The notes beneath the pieces were generated by a model. That model had not been told where the DNA came from. It saw nothing but the letters and a program-made list of their open reading frames with translations, and did no database searches. From assembly GCF_030845195.1 (NCBI RefSeq), contig NZ_CP132543.1, positions 3,055,501-3,119,500 of the forward strand: a DNA stretch of 64,000 bases, written 5' to 3'. The stretch is from Sanyastnella coralliicola (lineage in GTDB: Bacteria; Bacteroidota; Bacteroidia; Flavobacteriales_D; Sanyastnellaceae). The position numbers and the translations under genes are program-made. Shown piece by piece: positions 18,073 to 27,356 of the stretch; the stretch's first letter is position 1, and each line of letters opens with the position of its first letter.

Positions 18073-18579
18073 CTAAAAGACGGATGCCATCTGATCGCAT
18101 CGCCCACGGTGCAATCCCTACCAAAGAACAGGTATAAAGAGAAGGCTTCACCTTGCGCAGCCAAAATCGGACGCCGGACGCCGGACGTCGGGCAAATCCC
18201 AGACCCAGATGGATTTCATCCATCTCTACATTTCACTCTATCAACATCAAAAACAAAGGCGCATAAATGCGCCGCTAAAGGACTAGAAGAATAATAAATA
18301 ATGAATCGTGATTAGTGAATGGTGAATGTGCTCTGAGCCCGAGTTCATTATTCTTTATTCATTCTTTATTAATCAAAGCGGCTGCGCAAGGCGCAGCCAA
18401 ATTCGGACGCCGGACGCCGGACGCCGGACGCCGGGGTAAAACATGCCTTAGGCCATATGCCCAATTCCCATTTCGCCATTTAGCCTTTTCGCCAGTTCGC
18501 CCTTAAAAAAACGGACGCCGGATGCCGGACGCCGGACCCCCCAGGCCGTAAGCCATAGGTCTCGTTAAACCGAAAAACC
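18073..18579. repeat. Intergenic island 6: hairpins plus heptad words
   Basis: No gene seen. Contains hairpins AGATGGAT-TTC-ATCCATCT (about 18208-18226), GGCGCAT-AA-ATGCGCC (18258-18273) and GGCTGCGC-AAG-GCGCAGCC (about 18370-18390). It also holds an AT-rich heptad block (18289-18374) and GGACGCC repeats (18163-18187, 18406-18436, 18512-18537). Heptad register can be followed from about 18406 to 18560. Plus-strand stretches that look open here are repeat translations, not genes. Confidence 0.8.
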
Positions 18580-18587
18580 TATCTTCA
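18580..18587 (+). promoter_or_regulatory. Putative -7 element TATCTTCA of the lipid operon
   Basis: Fits the TAnnTTTG pattern except for the last two bases, at the end of island 6 and 22 nt before the ATG at 18610. It is the only candidate seen ahead of the ten-gene operon. Confidence 0.45.
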
Positions 18588-18609
18588 CCCCTACACCAAA
18601 ACGAAACGA

Positions 18610-19887
18610 ATGGCCTTCTCTTATACCAAAGCATTGACCGCTTTGCAGAAACTCTCTGAAGTTCATGACATTGAAACCTTATTGCAGAAACTGAATCCGA
18701 CGGAGACGCCTGACGTGGTTCGTTCTGGATTTCCTTCTCGTGATCTATTGAACCTGCATGCGATGGATGCACGGGTGGAGTTTTTAGAAGAAAATACCGG
18801 CGCTAAGTTGGATCTCTTGGCTCGAAATAAGCCGATTGATGACCTGAATGTACTCGAAGGGAATATCGAAAACTACATCGGGATGAGTCGTGTTCCGACC
18901 GGGGTGATTGGTCCGATTAAAGTGATTGGCTCTGCGGCGGATGGCGATTTCTTTGTACCGTTAGCAACGAGTGAAGGAGCCTTGATTGCGAGCTATCACC
19001 GTGGAGCGAAAGCTACCTTCTTGGCTGGTGGAGTGCGCTCTGTTTGTTTGACGCAGGGAGTTCAACGCGCGCCTTTGTTCCGATTTAAGAACCTAGGTGA
19101 ACTGGGTACCTTCTTGCTTTGGTTGCTCCCGTTGGAAGATAAATTCCGCGAAATCGTTTCACAGACAAGTCGTTACGCGCAACTGGATGACCTTAGTACG
19201 AATATCGAAGGAAACCAACTGACCCTTTTGTTCAACTACATCACGGGTGACGCTTCAGGACAAAACATGGTGACCATCTGTACGGATGCGATTTGCCAGT
19301 GGATCATTCAAAACTGTCCGGTTCAACCGGAATGTTGGTACGTGGAAGGAAACTTCTCGGGTGATAAAAAAGCTACAGCGCAGTCTTTCCTCAATGTGCG
19401 CGGAAAAAAGGTGACTGCTGAGACTGAATTACCGAAAGAGGTGATCGAAGGGGTCTTGAAAACCAGTGCCGACAAGATTGCTCAGTACTGTCAATCGTCG
19501 ACCTTAGGAACGATTCAAAGTGGAAGTATTGGGGCGCAAGGACATTACGCCAACGGACTCGCAGCACTATTCATCGCCACAGGACAAGATGCCGCTTGTG
19601 TTTCAGAAGCCGCTGTGGGGATCACGCGTATGGAAGCACGAAAGGATGGCAGTTTGTACGCTGCAGTGACCCTGCCAAACCTCATCGTGGGAACCGTTGG
19701 TGGAGGAACCGCCCTCCCAACGCAACGAGAGTGTCTTGAACTGATGGATTGTTACGGACCGGACAAGGCACGAAAGTTCGCGGAAATTGCGGCTGCGATG
19801 GTCTTGGCTGGAGAGTTATCGATTGCCTCAGCATTGAGTGCCGGACATTTCACCAGTGCACACGAACGTCTTGGACGGAAGAAATGA
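18610..19887 (+). CDS. mvaA: Class I hydroxymethylglutaryl-CoA reductase
   Basis: 425 aa. Reduces HMG-CoA to mevalonate, the committed step of the mevalonate isoprenoid route. All family motifs are present in order: ENYIGMSRVPTGVIGP, the catalytic Glu in LATSEGALIASYHRG, ITGDASGQNMVT with the catalytic Asp, VEGNFSGDKK with the catalytic Lys, GTVGGGTALPTQ, and the catalytic His in LSAGHFTSAHERLGR. The ENYIG motif and NADPH-type pattern place it with the eukaryote-like class I enzymes, common in Flavobacteriia. First gene of the operon; its TGA overlaps the next ATG. Confidence 0.95.
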   Translation: MAFSYTKALTALQKLSEVHDIETLLQKLNPTETPDVVRSGFPSRDLLNLHAMDARVEFLEENTGAKLDLLARNKPIDDLNVLEGNIENYIGMSRVPTGVIGPIKVIGSAADGDFFVPLATSEGALIASYHRGAKATFLAGGVRSVCLTQGVQRAPLFRFKNLGELGTFLLWLLPLEDKFREIVSQTSRYAQLDDLSTNIEGNQLTLLFNYITGDASGQNMVTICTDAICQWIIQNCPVQPECWYVEGNFSGDKKATAQSFLNVRGKKVTAETELPKEVIEGVLKTSADKIAQYCQSSTLGTIQSGSIGAQGHYANGLAALFIATGQDAACVSEAAVGITRMEARKDGSLYAAVTLPNLIVGTVGGGTALPTQRECLELMDCYGPDKARKFAEIAAAMVLAGELSIASALSAGHFTSAHERLGRKK

Positions 19888-20804
19888 GCAATGAAAAACC
19901 ACTGATCGGTCGATTCCTCACCTATCAAAAGGAACGGTTTCCCTTCCTGACGCATGGGATCCTGATTGGTGCGTTTACTTTTAGTGCCATTGCCTATGCC
20001 CGACTGAGCGCCGGTTTCGATGACTTTATTGAATGGAAACGTTTCGCTGTTTGCCTCTTCAATACGATCGGTATTTTCTTCCTCCTGAGAGTCTTCGACG
20101 AACATAAAGACCTCGAAGATGACCAGCGCTATCGTCCTGATTTACCTGTATCGCGCGGTCTGATCTCACTACCTGAACTACGCATCTTTGGAATCTCCTT
20201 TTTCGTGTTGATGGTGGCGATAGACCTGTGGCTCTATCCGAAAATCTTGCTGCCCCTCGGCTTAGTAATGGTGTGGATGATGCTTATGGGCAAAGAGTTC
20301 TTTGTGGCGGAATGGCTGAAAGCACGGCAATTCTGGTACGTGGTTTCGCATATGCTCATCATCCCTTTTGTAGACGTGTTCGCGAGTAGTTTTGATTGGT
20401 ATATCGATGGACGTCAAGCACCCATCGGACTCGCCATTTTCTTCGCAGTGTCGTTCATGAACGGCATTGTGCTGGAAGTAGGACGAAAATTACGCGCACC
20501 CGACGAAGAACGCGAAGGCGTGCTCACCTACTCTTCTATGCTCGGAGCGCGAAAAGCCATTCACTTGTGGATTGCTTGTCTCTTTGCTACCGCGGCGCTG
20601 GCGGCATTTGCATGCATCTATGGTGGTTTTCATCCGGCCTGCTTGATTGTGTTGAGTGTAAACCTGCTGCTTTGTTTGGTTGTTGGACTTCGCTATCGCG
20701 GAAACCAAAGCTCCAAGAATGCGAAGACCATGGAAGTGATCTCTGGAATCTGGAGCATCATGATGTACCTCACGATTGGTGGACTACCTTTTCTCTTAAC
20801 TTGA
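19884..20804 (+). CDS. UbiA-like prenyltransferase family membrane protein
   Basis: 306 aa from the ATG at 19884 (ATGA overlap); the frame is open further upstream but that part lies inside mvaA. About eight hydrophobic segments. Residues 72-91 (DEHKDLEDDQRYRPDLPVSRG) match the UbiA first Asp-rich motif ND-x2-D-x3-D with D-E in place of N-D, followed by the usual RP...SRG. The second motif is weak (APDEEREGVLTYSSMLG near 205-222). UbiA enzymes move prenyl chains from diphosphates to acceptors; the acceptor here is unknown. Could also be a phosphotransferase-like relative. Confidence 0.7.
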   Translation: MSNEKPLIGRFLTYQKERFPFLTHGILIGAFTFSAIAYARLSAGFDDFIEWKRFAVCLFNTIGIFFLLRVFDEHKDLEDDQRYRPDLPVSRGLISLPELRIFGISFFVLMVAIDLWLYPKILLPLGLVMVWMMLMGKEFFVAEWLKARQFWYVVSHMLIIPFVDVFASSFDWYIDGRQAPIGLAIFFAVSFMNGIVLEVGRKLRAPDEEREGVLTYSSMLGARKAIHLWIACLFATAALAAFACIYGGFHPACLIVLSVNLLLCLVVGLRYRGNQSSKNAKTMEVISGIWSIMMYLTIGGLPFLLT

Positions 20805-20810
20805 TGAGGA

Positions 20811-23297
20811 ATGGGTAGTCAGGCTCAAAAGACAGATATCGGCGGAAAGGCTTGGCATCTTCAACAGATGAAGGATGCCGGACTTCCTGTACCCGATTTT
20901 ATGGTCATCGCGGCAGATGACTTTTTGAATCCGGAAACGCTTGACGCGAAGATTCAAGAAGTTCAAACCCACTTTCAAGGAACGTCGTGGTTAGCCGTGC
21001 GCTCTTCGGCTGCTGATGAAGACGGCAGTGACCACTCGTTTGCGGGTCTCTTTGAGACCTTGCTCTTTGTCGCACCCAATGACTTAAAAGAGGCCATTCA
21101 AAAGGTTCACCGTTCCGCGAACAGCGAAAGAATTAATACCTACCTAAAAGAAAAAGGCATTACTCAGGGAATGCGCATGGCCGTGATCATCCAAGAAATG
21201 ATCGACGCGCGAAGTGCCGGGGTGGCCTTTGGCATTGACCCGGTTTCGGGTGAAGAACACACGGTGATTAATGCAGTCTATGGGGTTGGTGAAGGACTGG
21301 TAAGCGGCGCATTGAATGCTGATTCTTTTGTGGTGACCAATGGTGATGTCAAGGCACAGCTCACGCAGAAAACCCATGCGTTTAAACTGGATCACGAGAA
21401 CGGAGGCGTAATCGAACAAGCTATAGATGCATCACTACAGGAAGTAGCTTCGATCTCGGATCAAGAAGCACGAGACATTGCGAACCAAGCGGCCAAGTTA
21501 GAAGCGCTCTTCGGTTCGCCCCAAGACGTAGAATGGGCAATCGCAGGAACTCAACTGTACATTCTGCAGTCGAGACCCATCACCAGTGTGCGCAAAAGAG
21601 ACCGCACCGAAATGATTGTGTGGGACAACAGCAACATCATCGAATCCTATCCCGGGTTGAGTAGTCCGCTCACCTTTTCTTTCATCAAGAAGATGTACTC
21701 TGCGGTGTATCGCGAAATGAGCTTGATCATGGGGGTCACTGCCAAGGAAATCGACGCGAACGCCTTTGTATTCGACAACATGCTGGGGCTCCTGAAAGGA
21801 CGTGTGTACTACAACCTCCTCTCGTGGTACAAAGCCCTGGCCTTACTGCCGGGCTATGACCTCAACGCTGAGTTCATGGAGCGCATGATGGGCGTTAAAG
21901 AACGCTTTGAACTGCAGGGTCATGTGCAGACATCAAAGTGGAAGGCCTACCTGCGGGTGGCTCGTTTAGTGGTCATCATGATTCGTAACTACCGCCGACT
22001 TCCGCGCGAGCGAAAAGCATTTCAGTCACATTTTCAACAGGTACTATCAAGCTACCATGTCCTCGCGTTGGATGAGCTTTCGGATACCGCATTGATGCAT
22101 CACTATTTGGCATTTGAAGAACGCTTGACTAAAAACTGGCAAGCGCCGTTGGTGAATGATTTCTTCGCCATGATCTTCTTTGGTGTGACGCAGAAGTTGA
22201 CGGAGAAGTACAAGCTCCCTGAAGGCATTCACAATGATCTGCTGAGTGGGTCGAATGATATTATCAGCACAGAGCATGTCAAGCGAAGCATGGAGATCAT
22301 TCAAGCGATGGATGAGTTCCCTGAACTACCCAAGCATTTCGCGTCGTTGCCAGCGGAAGAGGGAATGGAACACCTCGAAAAGTACCCGAAGATCAAAGCG
22401 CTTGTCAACGATTTTCTACGTGATTTTGGTGACCGTACCGTCGGCGAACTGAAGTTGGAGACGATCACCTTGAAGCAAGCGCCAGAAAAATACATCCGCA
22501 TCCTTCAGAATTACTTGCGCTCTCAGGTTGACCCCACTGATCAGCTCGTGCATGGTGAACGATTGCGGAAAGAAGCCGAGAAGAAACTCGCGCTGGCCTT
22601 GAAAGGAAAGTGGTGGAAGCGTAACGTATACCGATACTTCCTCAAGCGCGCACGCACTTTGGTGAGTGAACGAGAAAACCTCCGCTTCGAACGCACCCGT
22701 GGATTTGGGAAGGTTCGAGAGTTGTTCCTAGCCATTGGAAAACGGTGGGAAGAGCAAGGACATCTCCATGAGCAACGTGACATTTTTTACCTGAAAATGG
22801 AAGAAGTGTTTGATTTCATCAATGGTACCGGACATTCACCGGAACTGAAGGTGCTCATAGATCAACGCAAGAGAGATTACGAAGTTTATGACTCTCTGTA
22901 TTTACCAGAACGCATTGTCACCTATGGGGCCGTGCACGAGAATCAATTGAGTCAAGCGCCACCCGTCATTGCGGAAGAAGGAGACCTTCAGGGCATCGGG
23001 TGTTGTCCGGGAGTGGTGAAAGCGCGAGTGCAAGTGATTCATGATCCGTCAGAAGTAGACAGTTTAAATGGAGACATCTTAGTCACCAGCAGCACCGACC
23101 CAGGATGGATTACCTTGTTCCCAGGAGCCTCTGCTATCATTGTCGAACGTGGGTCACTGTTATCTCACTCGGCGATTGTCAGTCGGGAAATGGGCAAGCC
23201 CTGTATTGTCGCCGTCACCGGTTTATTAAACACCCTGAAGACTGGAGACATGGTTGAAATGGACGGCTCTACGGGAGTGATAAAACGGATTCAATGA
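20811..23297 (+). CDS. PEP synthase / rifampin phosphotransferase-like enzyme
   Basis: 828 aa. The N-terminal ATP-grasp domain has GGKAWHLQQMKDAGLPVPDF, LAVRSSAADEDGSDHSFAGLFET, SAGVAFGIDPVSG and LYILQSRPIT (about residues 1-262). A long middle region follows, then the phosphohistidine swivel domain with GSLLSHSAIVSREMGKPCIV, catalytic His about residue 786. The order ATP-grasp, middle, swivel and the size resemble rifampin phosphotransferases and PEP-synthase-like orphans, not central-metabolic PpsA, whose C-terminal PEP/pyruvate barrel is lacking. Inference: an ATP-driven kinase that phosphorylates a hydroxyl group of a lipid intermediate. Six nt after the UbiA-like gene. Confidence 0.75.
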   Translation: MGSQAQKTDIGGKAWHLQQMKDAGLPVPDFMVIAADDFLNPETLDAKIQEVQTHFQGTSWLAVRSSAADEDGSDHSFAGLFETLLFVAPNDLKEAIQKVHRSANSERINTYLKEKGITQGMRMAVIIQEMIDARSAGVAFGIDPVSGEEHTVINAVYGVGEGLVSGALNADSFVVTNGDVKAQLTQKTHAFKLDHENGGVIEQAIDASLQEVASISDQEARDIANQAAKLEALFGSPQDVEWAIAGTQLYILQSRPITSVRKRDRTEMIVWDNSNIIESYPGLSSPLTFSFIKKMYSAVYREMSLIMGVTAKEIDANAFVFDNMLGLLKGRVYYNLLSWYKALALLPGYDLNAEFMERMMGVKERFELQGHVQTSKWKAYLRVARLVVIMIRNYRRLPRERKAFQSHFQQVLSSYHVLALDELSDTALMHHYLAFEERLTKNWQAPLVNDFFAMIFFGVTQKLTEKYKLPEGIHNDLLSGSNDIISTEHVKRSMEIIQAMDEFPELPKHFASLPAEEGMEHLEKYPKIKALVNDFLRDFGDRTVGELKLETITLKQAPEKYIRILQNYLRSQVDPTDQLVHGERLRKEAEKKLALALKGKWWKRNVYRYFLKRARTLVSERENLRFERTRGFGKVRELFLAIGKRWEEQGHLHEQRDIFYLKMEEVFDFINGTGHSPELKVLIDQRKRDYEVYDSLYLPERIVTYGAVHENQLSQAPPVIAEEGDLQGIGCCPGVVKARVQVIHDPSEVDSLNGDILVTSSTDPGWITLFPGASAIIVERGSLLSHSAIVSREMGKPCIVAVTGLLNTLKTGDMVEMDGSTGVIKRIQ

Positions 23298-24055
23298 TGC
23301 CAGATCAATATTATGCTGAGCTATTCTATGCACCCCAATTCAAATGGATGTGTCTTACGCTCTTGATATTTTTTGTCATTGGCGCGATGGGCCTTTGGCA
23401 TGTGAACAAACGCAAGAGCGACGAAGACAAGAGAGAAGCTTGGAAAAAGTACTTCTTATATCTTTTGATTGTCTGGCCCTTGTTGTTCCTGTTTAGGCAC
23501 TGGGAATCAATGCAAATGATCATGCTAGGGTTCAAAATCGCTCTGGCGATTGGGGCCGTGATTGAGGTAATAATGGTAACCAAAGACAAGCCTCAGTTAA
23601 GAGCCGTATCTCTCATTTTCTTACTCCTCGTTCTTACTTTATTCGTTGGTAGTAGTTCACTCGATTTCAGCTTTGCTGTTATCTTCTTCGGGGTGGTCAT
23701 CTTTGATGGCTTCTCTCAGCTGACCGGTCAACTGATTGGCGGACCAAAAATTCTACCCAAAATCAGTCCGAAAAAAACCATTGGAGGCACCATCGGGGGT
23801 ACCGTCATTACCTGTACTACCTTATACTTCATCATCGGAGACATTCTTCCGTTGACATGGATGTTATACCTCTGTGTCTCTGCTTTCTTTGGCGATTTCT
23901 TCACCTCACTTCTAAAGCGCAAGGCCGAAGTCAAAGACTTCAACAACTTGATTCCCGGACATGGTGGCCTTCTCGATAGATTTGACAGCTTCATCTTCAG
24001 CGTTGCGGCATCGAATTTGCTCCTAATAATTCACTCGATACTGAGCACACCATGA
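23294..24055 (+). CDS. Phosphatidate cytidylyltransferase (CdsA family)
   Basis: 253 aa, ATGA overlap with the previous gene. About seven membrane segments. The family signature is complete near residues 206-233: SLLKRKAEVKDFNNLIPGHGG then LLDRFDS, with the Asp residues that bind magnesium. It converts a phosphatidic-acid-like lipid and CTP into a CDP-activated lipid. A chromosome of this size would normally have a housekeeping cdsA elsewhere, so this copy is probably pathway-specific; that cannot be checked here. Confidence 0.85.
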   Translation: MMPDQYYAELFYAPQFKWMCLTLLIFFVIGAMGLWHVNKRKSDEDKREAWKKYFLYLLIVWPLLFLFRHWESMQMIMLGFKIALAIGAVIEVIMVTKDKPQLRAVSLIFLLLVLTLFVGSSSLDFSFAVIFFGVVIFDGFSQLTGQLIGGPKILPKISPKKTIGGTIGGTVITCTTLYFIIGDILPLTWMLYLCVSAFFGDFFTSLLKRKAEVKDFNNLIPGHGGLLDRFDSFIFSVAASNLLLIIHSILSTP

Positions 24056-24621
24056 AATGGACCATTCCCAACATACTGTCTTTGTACCGCTTGTTGATGT
24101 TTCCTGTGTTGCTCTGGATCATCTATTTGGGAAAAGAAGACCTCTTCGCCATCCTCTTTGTGGTGAGCTTGATCACCGATATTCTCGATGGTTTTATCGC
24201 CCGTCGATTTAACATGGGCAGTGAAATCGGCATCATGCTTGACTCTTGGGCAGATTTCGGCGTGATGATTCTTGCGGTCGTTGGCATGGTGGTGTTTCAC
24301 CCCGTCATACATGAAACCCACGCGATTTGGCTCTGGCTGTTTGTCGGGCTTTACTTGACCCAGCTAGTCATTGCCAAAGTCAAGTTGGGTCTATGGGTAG
24401 CGGGGTGGCATGCCTACAGCACAAAAGTCGCCGGATACACCCAAGGAATCTTTTTCGCCGTACTCTTTGGAATCGGCTTTTTCCCGTGGCTCTTCAAGTT
24501 GGCCGTGATTCTGGGTATCATTACCCAACTCGAACTCATTGCTTTGTGCTTCATCGTACCCGAACCAACGCACAATGTGAAAGGCGTTTACTGGTACTTA
24601 AAGCGTAATAAAGAACAGTAA
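24052..24621 (+). CDS. CDP-alcohol phosphatidyltransferase
   Basis: 189 aa, ATGA overlap. Residues 46-68 carry the exact signature D-G-x2-A-R-x8-G-x3-D-x3-D (DGFIARRFNMGSEIG then IMLDSWAD). About five or six membrane helices. It transfers the phospholipid part of a CDP-lipid to an alcohol such as glycerol-phosphate, inositol or another lipid. The substrate cannot be read from sequence. It follows the CdsA-type enzyme, which would supply its CDP-lipid. Confidence 0.85.
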   Translation: MKWTIPNILSLYRLLMFPVLLWIIYLGKEDLFAILFVVSLITDILDGFIARRFNMGSEIGIMLDSWADFGVMILAVVGMVVFHPVIHETHAIWLWLFVGLYLTQLVIAKVKLGLWVAGWHAYSTKVAGYTQGIFFAVLFGIGFFPWLFKLAVILGIITQLELIALCFIVPEPTHNVKGVYWYLKRNKEQ

Positions 24622-25715
24622 TGGCATCCATCACCAAACGTGCTGACTTTAATTTCCTGCGTTACGCGAACGTTTGGGAAGATGCGGATGTCTTAATGCA
24701 CGCCTTAGGAGGAGCTCCAGACAGAAAATTCTTGAGCATTGCGAGCGCGGGTGATAATTCCCTGAGCTTGTTGACCCTCGACCCCTCCCTAGTGGTAGCG
24801 GTAGATGTGAGTCCGATCCAACTTGCACTGACCGAATTGAAGGCCGTGGCAATCAAAACGCTTTCGCGAGAAGAGTGCATGGCATTCCTTGGATTCCGCG
24901 CTAGCGAGAAAAGAGAACAGACCTATCAACAATTAAGAGGCGCACTATCTCCACCGGCACAAGAGCTGTTTGACGCGCACATCCCCTCGATTGAAAGCGG
25001 GATTGTACACCGAGGTAAATTCGAAGAGTATTTCCGCATCTTCTCTTCCGTTGTCCTGCCCATGATTCATCGAAAGAAAACGGTGCGGCAATTACTCGAA
25101 GAAAAGTCGGCAGAGGACCAAGAACGCTTTTACAACGAGCGTTGGCATAATCGGCGATGGGAATGGCTTTTCCGCATCTTCTTTTCGAAATGGGTCATGG
25201 GAAGATTAGGTCGAGACCCTGAATTCATGAAGGAAGTAGACATTTCTGTCAATCGCTTTATCTTGGATCAAGCAAAGCAGCACTTGAGCACTCCGGCGTG
25301 CCAGCACAATGGAATGCTTCGTTACCAACTGACAGGAAACTTTGGTCATGAGCTCCCTCATTATCTGCAGGAAGCGAATTACGCCAACATTCAAGCGCGC
25401 ATTGATCGTTTGAAATTCTATCAAGGGTATGCCGAAGATGCCATTTCAGAATTTGGCACCTTTCACGGAATGAACTTGAGCAACATTTTCGAATACATGC
25501 CCTTGCCTGTCTTCGAAAGCAGCGCTAAAGCCCTCTCTGACGGACTCAGCGAAGGCGGCAAACTGTGTTATTGGAACCTCATGGTAACGCGTCATGTGCA
25601 TCGAATTGTTGACTCCATTAACTTCGATGAAGTCACAACCAATGCGCAGCGAAAAGTTGACAAGGGCTTCTTTTACAAAGGGGTTGTGATAGAACAAAAA
25701 AAGAATGAGCACTGA
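24621..25715 (+). CDS. DUF3419 / BtaA-like 3-amino-3-carboxypropyl transferase
   Basis: 364 aa, start overlaps the previous stop by one base. N-terminal LRYANVWEDADVLMHALGG, then a SAM-binding Rossmann stretch (FLSIASAGDNSLSLL, VVAVDVSPIQLALTELK) and the later GNFGHELPHYLQEANYANIQ. The pattern matches the BtaA family, which moves the 3-amino-3-carboxypropyl group of SAM to diacylglycerol in betaine-lipid (DGTS) synthesis. The N-methyltransferase BtaB that finishes DGTS is not in the window, so the acceptor or the end product may differ. Confidence 0.8.
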   Translation: MASITKRADFNFLRYANVWEDADVLMHALGGAPDRKFLSIASAGDNSLSLLTLDPSLVVAVDVSPIQLALTELKAVAIKTLSREECMAFLGFRASEKREQTYQQLRGALSPPAQELFDAHIPSIESGIVHRGKFEEYFRIFSSVVLPMIHRKKTVRQLLEEKSAEDQERFYNERWHNRRWEWLFRIFFSKWVMGRLGRDPEFMKEVDISVNRFILDQAKQHLSTPACQHNGMLRYQLTGNFGHELPHYLQEANYANIQARIDRLKFYQGYAEDAISEFGTFHGMNLSNIFEYMPLPVFESSAKALSDGLSEGGKLCYWNLMVTRHVHRIVDSINFDEVTTNAQRKVDKGFFYKGVVIEQKKNEH

Positions 25716-26364
25716 TCTGATCCATTGTCTTCTCCTATCGGGTGCATTCCTGACCCTCTTTCTCGTGGGGGAGATCATGTATCACCGCTTTCAAGTGAGA
25801 GTCGAACTCACCCGCAAGTGGTCGCACTTCGGCACTGGAATTCTTTCCTTGCTCTTCCCCATCCTCTTAAGCAGTCATTGGTATGTGCTTTTCTTGTGCA
25901 GCAGTTTTGCCCTGTTGCTCTTGACCAGCTTACGTTTCAATTTCCTGAAATCGATCAACGCCATCGAACGGAAATCGCATGGCAGCCTGCTTTATCCATT
26001 GGCGGTTTACCTCTGCTTCTTCGCCTTTGAATACAAGGAAGTACAGTACGCCTATTTCTATATTCCTATTCTGACCTTGGCCATTTCTGATCCACTCGCT
26101 GCCCTTGTGGGTAAACGTTTTGGGAAAACCAAGTATCACCTTTGGGGACATGAAAAAAGCTACCTCGGTTCCCTTGCGTTCTTCTTGTCTGCATGTTGTA
26201 TTGCTGCCATCGGAATCGCGCAGATGAATCTTGCATTGACATCCATGATCATGATCACTTTGCTCTTTGCGCTGGTTACCACTATCGTGGAAGCCATGAG
26301 CGGCAATGGTTGGGACAATCTGACCATTCCCCTGAGCGGATTACTCATCTTGCTTATCCTGTAG
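25705..26364 (+). CDS. Dolichol/phytol/diacylglycerol kinase-like membrane protein
   Basis: 219 aa, overlapping the previous gene by 11 nt. Six or seven membrane segments. Motifs RKWSHFGTGI, SDPLAALVGKRFGK, HEKSYLGSLAFF and VEAMSGNGWDNLTIPL match the SEC59/VTE5 group of CTP-dependent polyprenol, phytol and diacylglycerol kinases. It would make a lipid phosphate that the CdsA-like enzyme could activate. Confidence 0.8.
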   Translation: MSTDLIHCLLLSGAFLTLFLVGEIMYHRFQVRVELTRKWSHFGTGILSLLFPILLSSHWYVLFLCSSFALLLLTSLRFNFLKSINAIERKSHGSLLYPLAVYLCFFAFEYKEVQYAYFYIPILTLAISDPLAALVGKRFGKTKYHLWGHEKSYLGSLAFFLSACCIAAIGIAQMNLALTSMIMITLLFALVTTIVEAMSGNGWDNLTIPLSGLLILLIL

Positions 26365-26369
26365 CGTGT

Positions 26370-27356
26370 ATGAAGTTGGAGTGGATCTATGACATAGCAA
26401 CGATTGAAACGGTTCGACAACAACTGGTTGATGATCCTCACGGAACGCGATTAAGTGCTGGGTATGAAGCTGATCTTCTTCATGGCGCCTTGGTGGCATT
26501 TAACGCTAGCGCGGAAGCCGTGGGCATGGTTTGTTTGTACAAGGGTGGACAAATGAAATACCACAACAAACGGGTTTGGTCTTTAGGGAACTACGAGTGG
26601 CTTCCTGATGAGTCGCCTTCTCAGCTTTTTGATCTCGCTAGCGCGGAAGCGAAAAAACACGGTGCCGAAGCCTTGGTGGGCCCACTCAATGGCAGTACGT
26701 GGAAGTCGTATCGTTTTAGGGATCAATCGCAGGAGGAAGTCCCACTATTTGCCGGCGAGAAGATTCATGAACCCCAGTACAACGAGCAATGGAGAAGCTA
26801 CTTCCAGCAACATTTCCGCTATTACTCTGCCCTAGATACCGCGTTCAATACCTCCGCCATCCTAAGCGATCAAGAGATTGCAACGATCCAGGAACGCTAT
26901 GAGCTTCGAAACATCAACTTGAACGAATGGGAGGCTCAATTGGATGCGCTGTATGACTTCAACCAGCGATCCTTCCGAACGAATTTCCTCTTTACTGAGA
27001 TCAGCCGAAAGAGCTTCCACGATCAATACAATCAGGTCAAGCCCATCATTGACCCGCGATTCACCTTGCTCGCGTATGACAACGACCAATTGGTGGGGTT
27101 CATCTTTGCTTATCCTGACTTCTCAATGACCGAATCAAAACGTGCCATTCTAAAAACCGTAGCACGAGACCCCGATCCCAAGCATGCTCGACTGGGAACA
27201 TGGCTCGTCTACTCCCTAAATCAGGTACTGAAAGCCCAAGGATTTCAAGAGGTCATTCATGCCTTCATCTACGCGGAGGGCACGAGTACGAAACACACGC
27301 AAAAGATGGGAATCTCAACCTACGCTACCTACTCGCTTTACCTGAATGAACTCTGA
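26370..27356 (+). CDS. GNAT-like acyltransferase
   Basis: 328 aa from the ATG at 26370, five nt after the previous stop; the frame is open upstream but covers the kinase gene. N-terminal half has ALVAFNASAEAVGMVCLY and GPLNGSTWKSYRF. The C-terminal half has the GNAT-like LLAYDNDQLVGFIFAYPD and ILKTVARDPDPKHARLGTWLVYSLNQ (acyl-CoA-binding loop region). Soluble. Within the operon it could acylate an amino group or a lipid; the substrate is unknown. Confidence 0.6.
   Translation: MKLEWIYDIATIETVRQQLVDDPHGTRLSAGYEADLLHGALVAFNASAEAVGMVCLYKGGQMKYHNKRVWSLGNYEWLPDESPSQLFDLASAEAKKHGAEALVGPLNGSTWKSYRFRDQSQEEVPLFAGEKIHEPQYNEQWRSYFQQHFRYYSALDTAFNTSAILSDQEIATIQERYELRNINLNEWEAQLDALYDFNQRSFRTNFLFTEISRKSFHDQYNQVKPIIDPRFTLLAYDNDQLVGFIFAYPDFSMTESKRAILKTVARDPDPKHARLGTWLVYSLNQVLKAQGFQEVIHAFIYAEGTSTKHTQKMGISTYATYSLYLNEL

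Noticed and set aside
17888-18600. Small genes in the repeat-filled gap
   Set aside because: The open frames are translations of GGACGCC and hairpin repeats and lack plausible proteins.
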